NCBI GenBank assembly: GCA_016287755.1
Contig: JAEEWT010000003.1
Coordinates: 62,001-126,000, forward strand
DNA from: Prevotella sp.
GTDB taxonomy: Bacteria; Bacteroidota; Bacteroidia; Bacteroidales; Bacteroidaceae
Length of the DNA: 64,000 bases
Direction of reading: 5' to 3'
The notes under the pieces are model-generated. The model worked only from the letters and a program-made list of their open reading frames with translations. It was not told the origin of the DNA and made no database searches. Of this stretch, positions 7,237 through 16,900 are shown piece after piece. The position numbers and the translations under genes were made by a program. The stretch's first letter is position 1. Each line of letters opens with the position of its first letter.

Positions 7237-9828
7237 TTACTTAATAATAACTTTCTTTCCATTCACGATATATATACCCTTGGTAGAGGGTGCAGAAACT
7301 TTCACACCCTGAAGAGTATAGATACCCTCCTGAACAGTCTCTACATTCACATTCTTGATTCCTGTGGTAATACCTAGATTATTGTCTTTTATCAATGGCC
7401 AAATCATACCATATTTCTCAACATCGTAGTCGAAAACAAGAGAAGCTTTTGCCCCTGCTTCAGTTGTGTATGGATCATAGCCATCATATAAAGAAATGTC
7501 TTTACCTGCCAAAGTCTGAGTTGGTGTCGGCCCCTCCTCTGGTCCCTCATCGGGATTGTCGAATTTCGTAATTGGCAAACTCAGGAATGCTCTGTTATCA
7601 GGCATCGTACAATGTGTTAAACGTACGAATTGGTGAGATGTCTTGTGCATGGCGAAATTACGATGCGTGAACGGACGGCCGTTAACATTAATTGCACCTG
7701 TTTCAGCATCGGGGTTATCTTGGCTTACAGGACCAACAGCAATTCCGTGCACTGCGGGAGCAAGGTAATTAGATGTGGCATCTCCTGCTTTACCCATAGT
7801 ATAATGATATTTATCAGGTTCTCCATCAGGATCTCCAAAATAGAACACCGACTGAACGTTAGGATTTGCGTTAACATCACTTGTCTTTATCACATAATCA
7901 CTAGTAGAAATCAACAGCATTCCCGTTTCTGTAGGAACCTGATCTATTGCCTTCAAAATCAGTGTACCGTTTGTGTCATATCCTTTAGCATTCTTTACAG
8001 CATACTTATAATCCGTTACTCGGAAAGCTACGATACCTTTAGGCAGACTGTAAGGAGTAGCTGTACTATAGGTCATATACACATTACCGGTAATCTCTAT
8101 CTCACGCTTAGATTCTATCTTGGCAAACTGCTGCCAGCCGTTAGCAGGAGCATATTTAGTATTACCACCATTAGGATCATGATAATAGCCATCAACATTA
8201 CCTTCTCCATACGACTCTATTGCACCGAAACCATATTGACCCCATGAACCTGGATCCTGTGTATTAGGCTTTGCATAGATTACGTTTCCTTGATCATCCT
8301 TGATTTCAATACCATCCTTGAAAGAATTAAGGTCTGCCTGTTTGAAAGCCATTCCCTTCTTCCATTCACCGGCGTAATAGTCAAAATTCTCCTCTGCGAA
8401 GTGGAGTGTTGCCATTTCGCTACCCTCTGCAGTTTGTCCTTCCATAGAATGGAAGTCGAAAGCATTATACTCACAAATCAACAGACGATCAGAAGGATCC
8501 ACGTTTAAATATATATGCTTGATATGATCGCTCTGCTGAAAAGCAGTACTTTTGATGACCAAAGGCTTAGGATTCGTGTCAACAAAAGTTACTACTTCCA
8601 AATTCTGGCATGAAGAAAATGCTTCTGCTTCTATCAGTTCTACGCTGGATGGAACAGATAGATTCCTGATACCCGTATCTTTAAAAACAGAATTAGGTAA
8701 AGTCTGTATCCGGCATCCATCTTGGAAAGTAACAGTTGTAAGGTGTTGTGTTGCATCATTTCCAGTCCCTTCTTTTCCAGCTTGATTAAACATACCACTA
8801 CCCAACGCTGTTACTTGATTCTGGATATTTACCGTTTCAAGATGAGTAATATTGTTTCCTAATTTTGAACCAGTAAAATCTCCGGCACTCAAGGTAAGAG
8901 TCTTCAAATTGGAACAATCACTACACAACTGACCTGCCATCGCACCTGTTGCGTAATTAGAGGTAATAATCTCTTCAACATTATTCCCCCAGTAGTCAAA
9001 CTTCATCTGGGTGTAGTCGTATTCGCCATCGCCACTCGAAACTGGTTGCCATGAACCATTTGTATATTTATAGACAGTACCTCCTACTATAGCTTCTGAG
9101 TAGTCTGGTGCAGAGGTGTCTGCATTCATCTCATCCTCATCGGCAAACAACGTTACACTATTTTTTTTATCACCATCATTATAATTCAATTGGTTCCATC
9201 CTAGTGTAGTTGTTTTCTCTACTTTATAGTAAACGTATGGGGCGCCTGTTCCTGAAATTGGCACTTTGTAATACCATCCATCCCCAACTTCACCATTATG
9301 AGATTCTTTATTAGTATCATCAAACCATCCATCAGCATTTTGAAAGCAACCTGGAGCTGCTGAATTGTAGTCATCCTCTGTTGCTGGAACCCAAGAAACA
9401 ACCGGTGGATTCTGACGTTCTTTTTTCCACAGAGTTCCATTAACTACACAAAGGCTACCTTCACTCGCTTGAGAATTGTCCCTGGCAGTCGTCGTTTTAT
9501 ACAAACTATATTCAGCAGAAGATGTGGTACTCTTGATAAACTTGGCCTCAGCCATATCTACCTTCTTCTGAGTAGCACAATTTTTACTTTGTAAAGTGCT
9601 GAGATCAGATGCATTGAATTTACCAACAAAAACAATTTCATCAACCTTCAGTGAATTAAGCTGATCTGTAGTTGCATTATTCAGATAAGTAGCGAAATCG
9701 CCAGCATTTTCCGACGTTACGATTACTTTTCCTGGTGTAGACGTGTCAATAGTTACGCCTGCCCACATTCCCTGCGGCAGCACCATTCCGATCATACATA
9801 CGGCGATTAAAAGAAATAGCCTTTTCAT
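7237..9828 (-). CDS. BspA-like leucine-rich-repeat surface protein, cassette 1
   Basis: 863 residues with a signal peptide (MKRLFLLIAVCMIGMV...MWA). Residues about 280-470 carry LRR_5-type units (LKTLTLSAGDF, LTTVTFQDGCRIQTL, IRNLSVPSSVELIEAEAF, LEVVTF). The N-terminal third is acidic with linker-like repeats (VYKYTNGSW). The C-terminus, GIYTLQGVKVSAPSTKGIYI..NGKKVIIK, resembles the sorting tails of proteins exported by the type IX system. The likely location is the cell surface. LRR proteins of this type often bind host or microbial ligands, but no ligand can be inferred. A promoter at 10091-10121 gives a leader of about 250 nt. The small acidic gene follows. Confidence 0.85.
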   Translation of the reverse strand: MKRLFLLIAVCMIGMVLPQGMWAGVTIDTSTPGKVIVTSENAGDFATYLNNATTDQLNSLKVDEIVFVGKFNASDLSTLQSKNCATQKKVDMAEAKFIKSTTSSAEYSLYKTTTARDNSQASEGSLCVVNGTLWKKERQNPPVVSWVPATEDDYNSAAPGCFQNADGWFDDTNKESHNGEVGDGWYYKVPISGTGAPYVYYKVEKTTTLGWNQLNYNDGDKKNSVTLFADEDEMNADTSAPDYSEAIVGGTVYKYTNGSWQPVSSGDGEYDYTQMKFDYWGNNVEEIITSNYATGAMAGQLCSDCSNLKTLTLSAGDFTGSKLGNNITHLETVNIQNQVTALGSGMFNQAGKEGTGNDATQHLTTVTFQDGCRIQTLPNSVFKDTGIRNLSVPSSVELIEAEAFSSCQNLEVVTFVDTNPKPLVIKSTAFQQSDHIKHIYLNVDPSDRLLICEYNAFDFHSMEGQTAEGSEMATLHFAEENFDYYAGEWKKGMAFKQADLNSFKDGIEIKDDQGNVIYAKPNTQDPGSWGQYGFGAIESYGEGNVDGYYHDPNGGNTKYAPANGWQQFAKIESKREIEITGNVYMTYSTATPYSLPKGIVAFRVTDYKYAVKNAKGYDTNGTLILKAIDQVPTETGMLLISTSDYVIKTSDVNANPNVQSVFYFGDPDGEPDKYHYTMGKAGDATSNYLAPAVHGIAVGPVSQDNPDAETGAINVNGRPFTHRNFAMHKTSHQFVRLTHCTMPDNRAFLSLPITKFDNPDEGPEEGPTPTQTLAGKDISLYDGYDPYTTEAGAKASLVFDYDVEKYGMIWPLIKDNNLGITTGIKNVNVETVQEGIYTLQGVKVSAPSTKGIYIVNGKKVIIK

Positions 9829-10090
9829 GATTCTTTAATGTTTTATGTTATTATAAGTTTATTGATATTCTAATTTACCTAACTCTTTTTGCTTTGCAAG
9901 TTCACTTTCGTGTAACTTTTCTAGATATGGCCTTTTGCCTTTACGAATAGAATGGATTTAACTCCGTCTTTCTTTTCAACTTGGATTTCTTTACTTGAGG
10001 CTCCCTATTATATTAAATAATGTGGAAGTCGATACTTGAGAAGTCCGTTTGCGTACACAACGCATTTTTCAGTTTGTGCGAAAATCGGCG
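9829..10090 (-). promoter_or_regulatory. Long 5' leader of LRR cassette 1
   Basis: About 255 nt lie between the predicted start of transcription (near 10084) and the LRR start codon. No ORF or named riboswitch was recognised. Its first part (GCGTACACAACGC... GAAAATCGG next to the -7 box) resembles the leader of cassette 2 near 13470-13515, which suggests shared control. Confidence 0.4.
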
Positions 10091-10121
10091 CAAAAGTACA
10101 ACAAGTTTTCTAAATCACCAA
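10091..10121 (-). promoter_or_regulatory. Promoter of LRR cassette 1
   Basis: Minus strand: TTG (10121-10119), 20 nt, TACTTTTG (10098-10091). Confidence 0.75.
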
Positions 10122-10343
10122 ATAAATTTCGGTAAAATCTAACCAAAAATCACATTTTATTCAAATAAGCACCCTATTTACAACAATTCATAACCACAAC
10201 ATCACCTTTACATCGACAAAAGCATAGCTCGGTTTTCATGCATCCAACGTGAGGATTTTCTTAAGAATCAGCGAGATGGTTAAGATCTGTGTGAAGTTTT
10301 ATGCCCCTCAGAAAGAGATAGTTTTTCACACAGAAGATTTTTT

Positions 10344-10450
10344 TCACACAGAAATCACAGAAATCACAGAAAGGCTTCGCCAGCCATGCGGATTGTATTC
10401 ACGTTATCCACCAAGATAAAATTTCTGTGAGTTCTGTGAGTTCTGTGTGA
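10344..10450 (+). repeat. Hairpin element with 9-nt word arms
   Basis: The left arm, TCACAGAAA words (10344-10372), faces the right arm TTTCTGTGA/GTTCTGTGA (10422-10450), matching at 27 of 29 positions. The core (10373-10421), in reverse orientation, resembles the core of the element at 13759-13874 (both hold CTGGCGAAG/CAGGCGAAG). A partial extra word lies at 10326-10336. Confidence 0.8.
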
Positions 10451-10505
10451 GGTAACCCGCAAGAGAATTTGTCTAATTTGTCTAATTCGTAGAGAAGAAA
10501 GGGAG

Positions 10506-10564
10506 AAACTGCCACAGTTTACGCCGGAAACTGCCATAGTTTGGAGAAGAAAGTGCCATAGTTT
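10506..10564 (+). repeat. 22-nt-phased palindromic word array
   Basis: Three near-palindromic 15-mers of the form AAACTGCCATAGTTT start at 10506, 10528 and 10550, exactly 22 nt apart. The reverse complement of the same 15-mer occurs at 45641 and 45663, also 22 nt apart. Confidence 0.75.
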
Positions 10565-10616
10565 ATAGTAGAGTACAGAACAGCTACCCTATCCTATACT
10601 GATATAGGTTGACACA

Positions 10617-10846
10617 TTTTGTAACTTTGTAACATTGCAACATTGTAACATTAAGCTTGTTCCAACAATGTTCCAACATGAAGTCGCTTATAAATTGTTG
10701 GAATTTGTGTGGAGAAATCTCATGCTTATAAGTATAATAATTTTATATTAATATATAATATATATATTATATATATAATATAATATATTATTTTGCACCT
10801 TTTCTACCACCTTAATGTTACAATGTTGCAAAGTTACAAAGTTGCG
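10617..10846 (+). repeat. Large inverted repeat with 8-nt words around an AT-rich centre
   Basis: The left arm (10617-10653, GTAACATT words) is inverted at 10813-10844; 19 nt at the inner ends match exactly. The centre has a CCAACAATGTTCCAACA stretch with an imperfect inverted copy, and a run of about 65 nt of nearly pure TA (10728-10795). No gene is seen in 10122-11023. Confidence 0.75.
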
Positions 10847-10854
10847 TTTTTGAC

Positions 10855-10888
10855 AAAAAAACGGAGCCTGTCATCCCGACAGACCCCG
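10855..10888 (-). terminator. Terminator after LRR cassette 2
   Basis: On the minus strand a hairpin CTGTC-GGGAT-GACAG (10882-10868), flanked by CGG/CCG, is followed by seven Ts (10861-10855). It lies about 135 nt past the stop of the small gene at 11024. Confidence 0.65.
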
Positions 10889-11023
10889 ACTCACAATTAA
10901 CTCAAGTATTGAAAAGCTATTTACTTCTATTAAAATTTCAGTCTATTACATAAAACATAATTAACAAAAACATTAAATTTAATAATTTACCCTATTCGCA
11001 ATATATAAATTTGAGTTATTTCT

Positions 11024-11260
11024 TTACCAGTCACCCCAGAGATTATTCTCTTTGGCTGTTACTTCGATATCCTCGTTAGGATCATCAATGTAACCATTGA
11101 AATTCGGGTCACCGTTATTTTGGTTAGGATCCTCGGTTCCAAACTTACTGGCATTGCCGCCAACGAGACCTTGCGGATCTACTTTGCTTGCACCACAAAT
11201 CACCTCGACCGTCTCAGCATCATAGATCTCTGAAACCGGTCTTACATATATCTTTTTCAT
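11024..11260 (-). CDS. Small acidic protein of LRR cassette 2
   Basis: 78 residues (MKKIYVRPVSEIY...). It is rich in Asp, Asn and Gly and ends AKENNLWGDW. A CGAS stretch follows the leader-like first 25 residues. It is paralogous to 7023-7217 in its first 13 residues and last 10, while the middle differs completely in length and sequence. It begins 17 nt after the stop of the LRR gene at 11278, so the two are co-transcribed. No secretion signal is visible. Function is unknown. A fixed head and tail with a free middle fits a recognition-and-processing role better than an enzyme, but this is inference. Confidence 0.75.
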   Translation of the reverse strand: MKKIYVRPVSEIYDAETVEVICGASKVDPQGLVGGNASKFGTEDPNQNNGDPNFNGYIDDPNEDIEVTAKENNLWGDW

Positions 11261-11277
11261 TTCTTTTATTCTCTCAA

Positions 11278-13377
11278 TTAACGTACTACAATCTTTTTAC
11301 CATTCACAACATACACGCCTTTCGACAAACCTTCCAGGGAAGCATTGTTCTCACGAACAGCCTGTCCGCTCAGGTTGTATACCACGCCATTATTCTTACT
11401 GCTCTCGTTTACGGCAGCACTCTCAACAGCTGTGGTAATGCCGAAGTCGTCTTCAATGATATCTGTAAAGCCAAGATCCATGGGCTTTGCATAAGAGTTG
11501 GAACTTTCATCTGTCTTTCTCACGACGGACGTGAAGGCAGTCCATTTATCCTTCAGCTCTACTCTTGTAATATAGAAGCCGAGTGTAGAAACATCACCTT
11601 TCTTGATACCCAAGAAGAATGTATTGGCAGGAATATCTGTCAGCTTGTAAGTTCCTCTGAAGGTATAAGCCTTCTTCTCAATGGGTTTAGGCTCCGAACC
11701 TCTGAGATTTCCATTCACCAGGTCACCCTCTACAGTTTCCAAGTTCGCTCCGCTTGCAATCTCACCATTGGCAGCAGTTACATCCACACCAGCAATGGTA
11801 CGATAAATTGGCTCGCTACCTGATTTGGTTGTAGTAACGGGCACACTACGAACTCCCGGATGAATCATATAAGGTCTTCCTGTCTTGACATAAACATCTT
11901 TCTTCTTGTCCTTAACCGTAGGCTCCTTCAGGAAGGTCACTGTACGGATTATCTGGCCATCAGCATTTTCATGCTGATTTACATAAGAGAACTCACGCAC
12001 ATCTGTGCCTACACCATAAGTTGTGATTACCTGATTGTAGGTCATATCGAAGGGGAACACAGCTGAGTACCAGCGGCTCTCAACCAAACGACCCTCGTTC
12101 CAAATCTTTTTCTCAAGATCAGCTGCTGCAAGCATAAAGTTGCGCCAACCAGCATAATCACCGCAGGCTCCATATTCAGGTTTACCGCTACTACCATAAC
12201 CTGCGGCAAACTTACCATTACCATTACGGAAATACCTACATCCATCAGCCATCTTTACATACTTCACATCACCATTGACTGGTTTGAAGAATTCCATCTG
12301 GTTAGGGTCAACACCTTCATACTCTCTTAAAATACTCTGAATCGTGCCATAGTTTGATTCAAAAGCATACGTACTATTCAACCATTCATCCTTAATTCTG
12401 GAATCGTTGAGTGCTCTCAGATAGGGATTCATGTATCTCTGCTTTGCCACATCATTGTTTGGAATGTGCAGTTGAAGAGGAGATGGCGTCGCATTGTTAA
12501 TATGTGATGTACTTTTCCAATCCTTGGGAACTACAGTTCCTGTTTTATTACAATTGAAGTTGTAGGTCTCTTCCTCATTGAATGCGCCATCCTGGATTTT
12601 AACGTTATCACCCAGCACATACACATCAGTCATGCTTTTATTGTACTGGAACGCACTTTTACCAATATAAGTAACATTAGCAGGAATGGTTACCGAAGTT
12701 AATGAGGGGTTATAGGCAAATGCATTCTCCTCAATTCTCTCCAATGTGTTAGGAAAGTGTATGGCCTCAAATGAAGGCGCCTTATCATTGGTATCGCCTG
12801 CAAACGCACTCACACCGATTCTTTTAACACCTTCAGGTATTCTTACAGTAGTAAGATTCTTTGCATTCATGAAAGTCTTATCAGGAATCTCTATATAATT
12901 AGAAAGACCTGTCTCGTCCTTCTCAAGCATGTAAACAGTCTTAATATGCGTGTTATCCATGAACATTCCCTTATCGTTATCAAGGCGCGGTATTTTATCT
13001 ATGTTCCTTGGAAACACATATGTTTCGAGAGATTTCAGTTTATCGAGTGCCATAAACGCCAGACTGCTATAGTTTTTCAGTTGAGCATCTGCCATATCTA
13101 ACGTCTTTAGCTGTGTGAAAAATGGCGAATTAGAACGATCTCCTGTGATTTGATACACATCAGAATCGCTTAATTTGTAACTTCCTTCAGATACAATCGT
13201 CACAGAGGTTGCATTCTTAACGTCTGAAGGCAACGAGCTCCAGCTGTAGGTGGCATCAGAAGAACTGCTAAATGTCAGAACGTAAGATCCTGAAGCAATC
13301 TTCTCATACTTGATTCCAGCTTGTGCCTCAGTTATCCCAACAAGGCACATCAACAATAGTAGTAAATACTTTTGCAT
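11278..13377 (-). CDS. BspA-like leucine-rich-repeat surface protein, cassette 2
   Basis: 699 residues with signal peptide MQKYLLLLLMCLVGITEAQA. LRR_5 units lie at about residues 130-270 (LTTVRIPEGVKRIGVSAFAG, HFPNTLERIEENAFAY, LTSVTIPANVTYIGKSAF). A long region without repeats follows, then a C-terminal VVYNLSGQAVRENN...GVYVVNGKKIVVR of the sorting-tail type. It has the same layout as 7237-9828 but little repeat-to-repeat identity, so it is an old paralogue. It is probably displayed on the surface. A promoter at 13517-13547 gives a leader of about 130 nt. Confidence 0.85.
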   Translation of the reverse strand: MQKYLLLLLMCLVGITEAQAGIKYEKIASGSYVLTFSSSSDATYSWSSLPSDVKNATSVTIVSEGSYKLSDSDVYQITGDRSNSPFFTQLKTLDMADAQLKNYSSLAFMALDKLKSLETYVFPRNIDKIPRLDNDKGMFMDNTHIKTVYMLEKDETGLSNYIEIPDKTFMNAKNLTTVRIPEGVKRIGVSAFAGDTNDKAPSFEAIHFPNTLERIEENAFAYNPSLTSVTIPANVTYIGKSAFQYNKSMTDVYVLGDNVKIQDGAFNEEETYNFNCNKTGTVVPKDWKSTSHINNATPSPLQLHIPNNDVAKQRYMNPYLRALNDSRIKDEWLNSTYAFESNYGTIQSILREYEGVDPNQMEFFKPVNGDVKYVKMADGCRYFRNGNGKFAAGYGSSGKPEYGACGDYAGWRNFMLAAADLEKKIWNEGRLVESRWYSAVFPFDMTYNQVITTYGVGTDVREFSYVNQHENADGQIIRTVTFLKEPTVKDKKKDVYVKTGRPYMIHPGVRSVPVTTTKSGSEPIYRTIAGVDVTAANGEIASGANLETVEGDLVNGNLRGSEPKPIEKKAYTFRGTYKLTDIPANTFFLGIKKGDVSTLGFYITRVELKDKWTAFTSVVRKTDESSNSYAKPMDLGFTDIIEDDFGITTAVESAAVNESSKNNGVVYNLSGQAVRENNASLEGLSKGVYVVNGKKIVVR

Positions 13378-13516
13378 CTCAGTTGATAATAAGTTTTAGT
13401 ACTCAGTACGAGTAAATAGTTTATAAAAGTTTTGCTCTATTATAAAAATGAGCGAATAGTTGATAATATGTTAGCGCACACACCCCGAGGGGTAGTAGCT
13501 GTTAGAAAATCGGGTG

Positions 13517-13547
13517 CAAATGTAGAATTTGTTTTTGAAACTTCCAA
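13517..13547 (-). promoter_or_regulatory. Promoter of LRR cassette 2
   Basis: Minus strand: TTG (13547-13545), 20 nt, TACATTTG (13524-13517). The sequence just downstream resembles that of cassette 1. Confidence 0.75.
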
Positions 13548-13734
13548 ATAATGGGCGCAAAAAAAGCCTACAAAAACCCTACATTCTACAAATGAATACC
13601 CTATTTTCTACAAATGAAGCACATCACACGTTAATTTTAGGTGTATTATTTGTTGTTTCCGTACACAAATTTCATAACGGAAAATGCAGAAAAAGATCGG
13701 AAAAACGGGAAAAACGCGAGCAAAAACAACCTTG

Positions 13735-13913
13735 ATTTCCCGCAGATAATGATTTTTTTGTCCCGCAGAAATCGCAGAAATCGCAGAAATTTTAATTAGC
13801 CTATATAATGTCAAGTTGACTATCTGCAAGGCAGGCGAAGTTATTTCTGCGATTTCTGCGATTTCTGCGGGACAATTAAAAAGAGTGTGTGGTATAACAT
13901 ATCTGCGGGAAAT
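13735..13913 (+). repeat. Hairpin element with perfect 32-bp arms of 9-nt words
   Basis: The inner arms (13759-13790 and 13843-13874) are identical in inverted orientation over all 32 nt and consist of CGCAGAAAT nonamers. Outer 14-nt arms (13735-13748 and 13900-13913) are also perfect. The core (13791-13842) is related to that at 10373-10421. The following GATGGTAAAGATCTGTGTGA (about 13927-13946) recurs almost exactly at 10273-10293. It lies between the HTCS gene and the LRR promoter. Confidence 0.85.
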
Positions 13914-13967
13914 AGTAAATCTGTGAGATGGTAAAGATCTGTGTGACCTTCTTTGGCTCAATCTACC

Positions 13968-16900
13968 TCATGAATCCTTTTCTTCGGATGTGGATGCATG
14001 TTCGAGTTCACTCGGATAGCAGCCATACTCCTCCTTGAAATACTTGGAGAAGATCTTGGGACTGTTGAAGCCCACCTCGTAAGCCACCTGCGACACCAGC
14101 TTTGCCGGATCGGCCATAAGAATCTGGTGAGCACGGCGCAAACGCAGTGTGCGGATGAATACCAGCGGCGTCTGACCGGTGATAGCCTGCAGTTTGCGGT
14201 TCAAACCTGTTCTATGCATACCTAATTCGTTGGCGAGCTGATCGACGTTGAAATCGGGGTTTTCCATATTCTTGCTCACCGCCTCGATAGCCTTTTGCAA
14301 CAGCTGCTCGTCAACAGTAGTGATAGTAATCTCCGATGGCTCTATTTCCGGGTTCAGACGGAATTTCTTGCGTTTCTCCACCCCTTGCTCAAGCTGCTGA
14401 CGGATTCTCAAGCGCAACACCTCAAAGTTAAACGGCTTCGTGATATAGTCGCTGGCACCTAACTGCAAGCCCATTAGCTCGTCTTCTGCCAAGGCCTTAG
14501 CGGAGAGAAGAATGATAGGTACATGACTGATGTTCACATCGCTCTTGATGGTTCGTGTAAGCTGCAAACCATCCATGCCCTCCATCATCACGTCGCTTAT
14601 CACCAAGTCGATATCCGTGTTCCGCATAATCTCTAACGCCTGACCGCCCTCTGTGGCCTGGAAGATGGTATAGTCGGCCGACAACACACTGGTCATATAC
14701 GACAGCATGTCGGCATTGTCCTCCACAATCAGCAGATTCTTCTTTTCATCAGTCTTCTGCTCCTGAGGTTTCTCTTCAGGCTCTGTAACGGCAGTCTTTT
14801 GCGTCTCTGGAAGCAAAATGGTAAACACAGCCCCGCTCGGCTCATTATCGCCAGCCTTCACCGTTCCACCATGCAGTTCCACATAATGCTTCACGATATT
14901 CAGTCCTAAGCCGCTGCTGCCCGTGTTCGTGGCACCCCTCTTCGACATATAATAACGCTCGAATAGTCGGTCGCGGTTCTCCTTAGGAATACCCTGTCCG
15001 TTATCAATCACCTTGATCTGCACCATTCCATCGGCACCTTCGGCAATATCCACCTCGATAGCACCTCCGTCGGGAGTGTACTTAAACGAGTTCGACAGCA
15101 GGTTATTGATCACCTTACTTATCTTATCCGCATCCACCAGCATCGGCAGTTCATCAACAGAGCTGTTCACCATGAACTGCATCTTACGTTGCTGGGCCAT
15201 CAGCTGGTACGACTCACACTCGTTCTTGATGAGTGCCACCAAGTCGGTTGTATCCAACGACAGCACATCATTCGAGCTACCCAATCGCTGGAAGTCGAGA
15301 ATCTGGTTCACCAGCGAGAACAGTTGATGCGCGTTTCTGTTCACCACCTCGAGCACCTTCTTCGTAGGCTCCGGCTGCTCTTGGTTCAACAGTTCCTCCA
15401 CAGGCGTCATAATCAAGGTGAGCGGCGTACGCAGGTCGTGACTCACATTCGTGAAGAACCGCACCTTCATGTCGTTCATCTCCTGTTCGCGCTGCGCCTC
15501 CATCTTCATGTCGCGCAGTTTCTTCTGATACCTCTGGCGACGGCGGAAGAAGTTCAGGAAGGTAATCAGGGAAGCAACGATAATACCCAGATAGCACAGC
15601 CATGCCCACCAAGAGTTCCAGAACGGCTGTCTTACATGTATCGACAGCATGTCGTATTCCTCCCACTCATCCTCCTTATACACCTGTCGGCGCACCTTCA
15701 GCTTATATCTTCCTGGCGAGAGGTTCGACAGGCGTACGATGTAGTTATCCATCGGTATCCACTGGTCTGACTGTCCTTCCAACTGGTAGTAATACAAGCT
15801 GCTCACCACCTGCTGGAAACCACGTGGACGACACTCGAGCATGATGTTATTCTCGTTGAAATCGAGCTCCAGGTCCTTCACGTAGATAATATCACTATGG
15901 AAAGAAAGCATGCGCGAGGGATCAGCAGGAAGCACCTCCTGGTCATTGATTCTCAGCGAGGTGATCAGCGGACTCTCCTTGGTACTGGTCTTCTTCAGCA
16001 ATTCCGGCAGTTGGTTGGTGTCTATCAGGAAATAGCCCTCGCTGGCACCTGAAAGCAACCTTCCGTCTTTGAGTTTGATCAGCGCCTTGGCGTTATAGTA
16101 AGGAATCGTTCCGTAGTAGCCTCCGCGGTAACAATACAGCTGGAACGAAGGAGTGGCCTCATTCACCACAATCACGCGCACCATACCTAAATCGGTAGTA
16201 CACCACACATCGCCATTATTGTCTTCAGCGATTCCGTTGATGCCATATCGTGCCAGTTGGTCCACCCGATAGGCCTTCTTGTTATGGATATCGTAGATAT
16301 GCACCTCTGAATGGTTCCTATGACTCACCATCCACAGCCAACCGCGGTGATCGATGGTCAGCGTCTTCGCTCCCGCAGCGATACTTGGGTTCTCTCCGAA
16401 GAGTTCCATCGGCACCGGTTCCATCTTCAGTGTACGAGTGTCGATAGCCATCAGATACTGTCCTGAAATGCCATACACCTTACCTTTGTAATAAGCCAGC
16501 TGCATCATCCAGATAGCCCCCTCGTACACCGATGCGGTATTTCCCGTTACCGGGTCAACCATCCACAAGCCTTGTCCGAGTAACGATACAAACAACCGTC
16601 CCTGGTTATCCTCCACCATCGAGAAAGGCGACATACCAGGGAAGAACACCCTGCCGTCGCTCGCATACAGGCCCTTGCCATACAAGCCGGTCCATACCCT
16701 TCCCCTCGAGTCCTGGTACACCATCGTGGCTGCTGTTCCCGGATAGCGGTTCTCTAATATCTCGTGTGTGGCATCAGCGCTCACATGGTAGATACCGTTA
16801 TCCTCGGTGCCCAGCCAGAATGTGTTGTCGCCGGCATCAGCCAGAGCTATCACATCCTCATACATATATTGTGTAGCAGGAACAGCCACATGGTACATCC

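Noticed and set aside
7630..8247. 205-codon plus-strand frame opposite the LRR gene
   Set aside because: Shadow frame; the minus-strand LRR protein with signal peptide and sorting tail explains the sequence.
10728..10795. AT-rich run as replication origin
   Set aside because: No dnaA gene, DnaA-box cluster or origin-linked genes nearby; it is the centre of an inverted repeat.
13529..13735. 68-codon plus-strand frame upstream of LRR cassette 2
   Set aside because: It starts inside the minus-strand promoter and has no family features.
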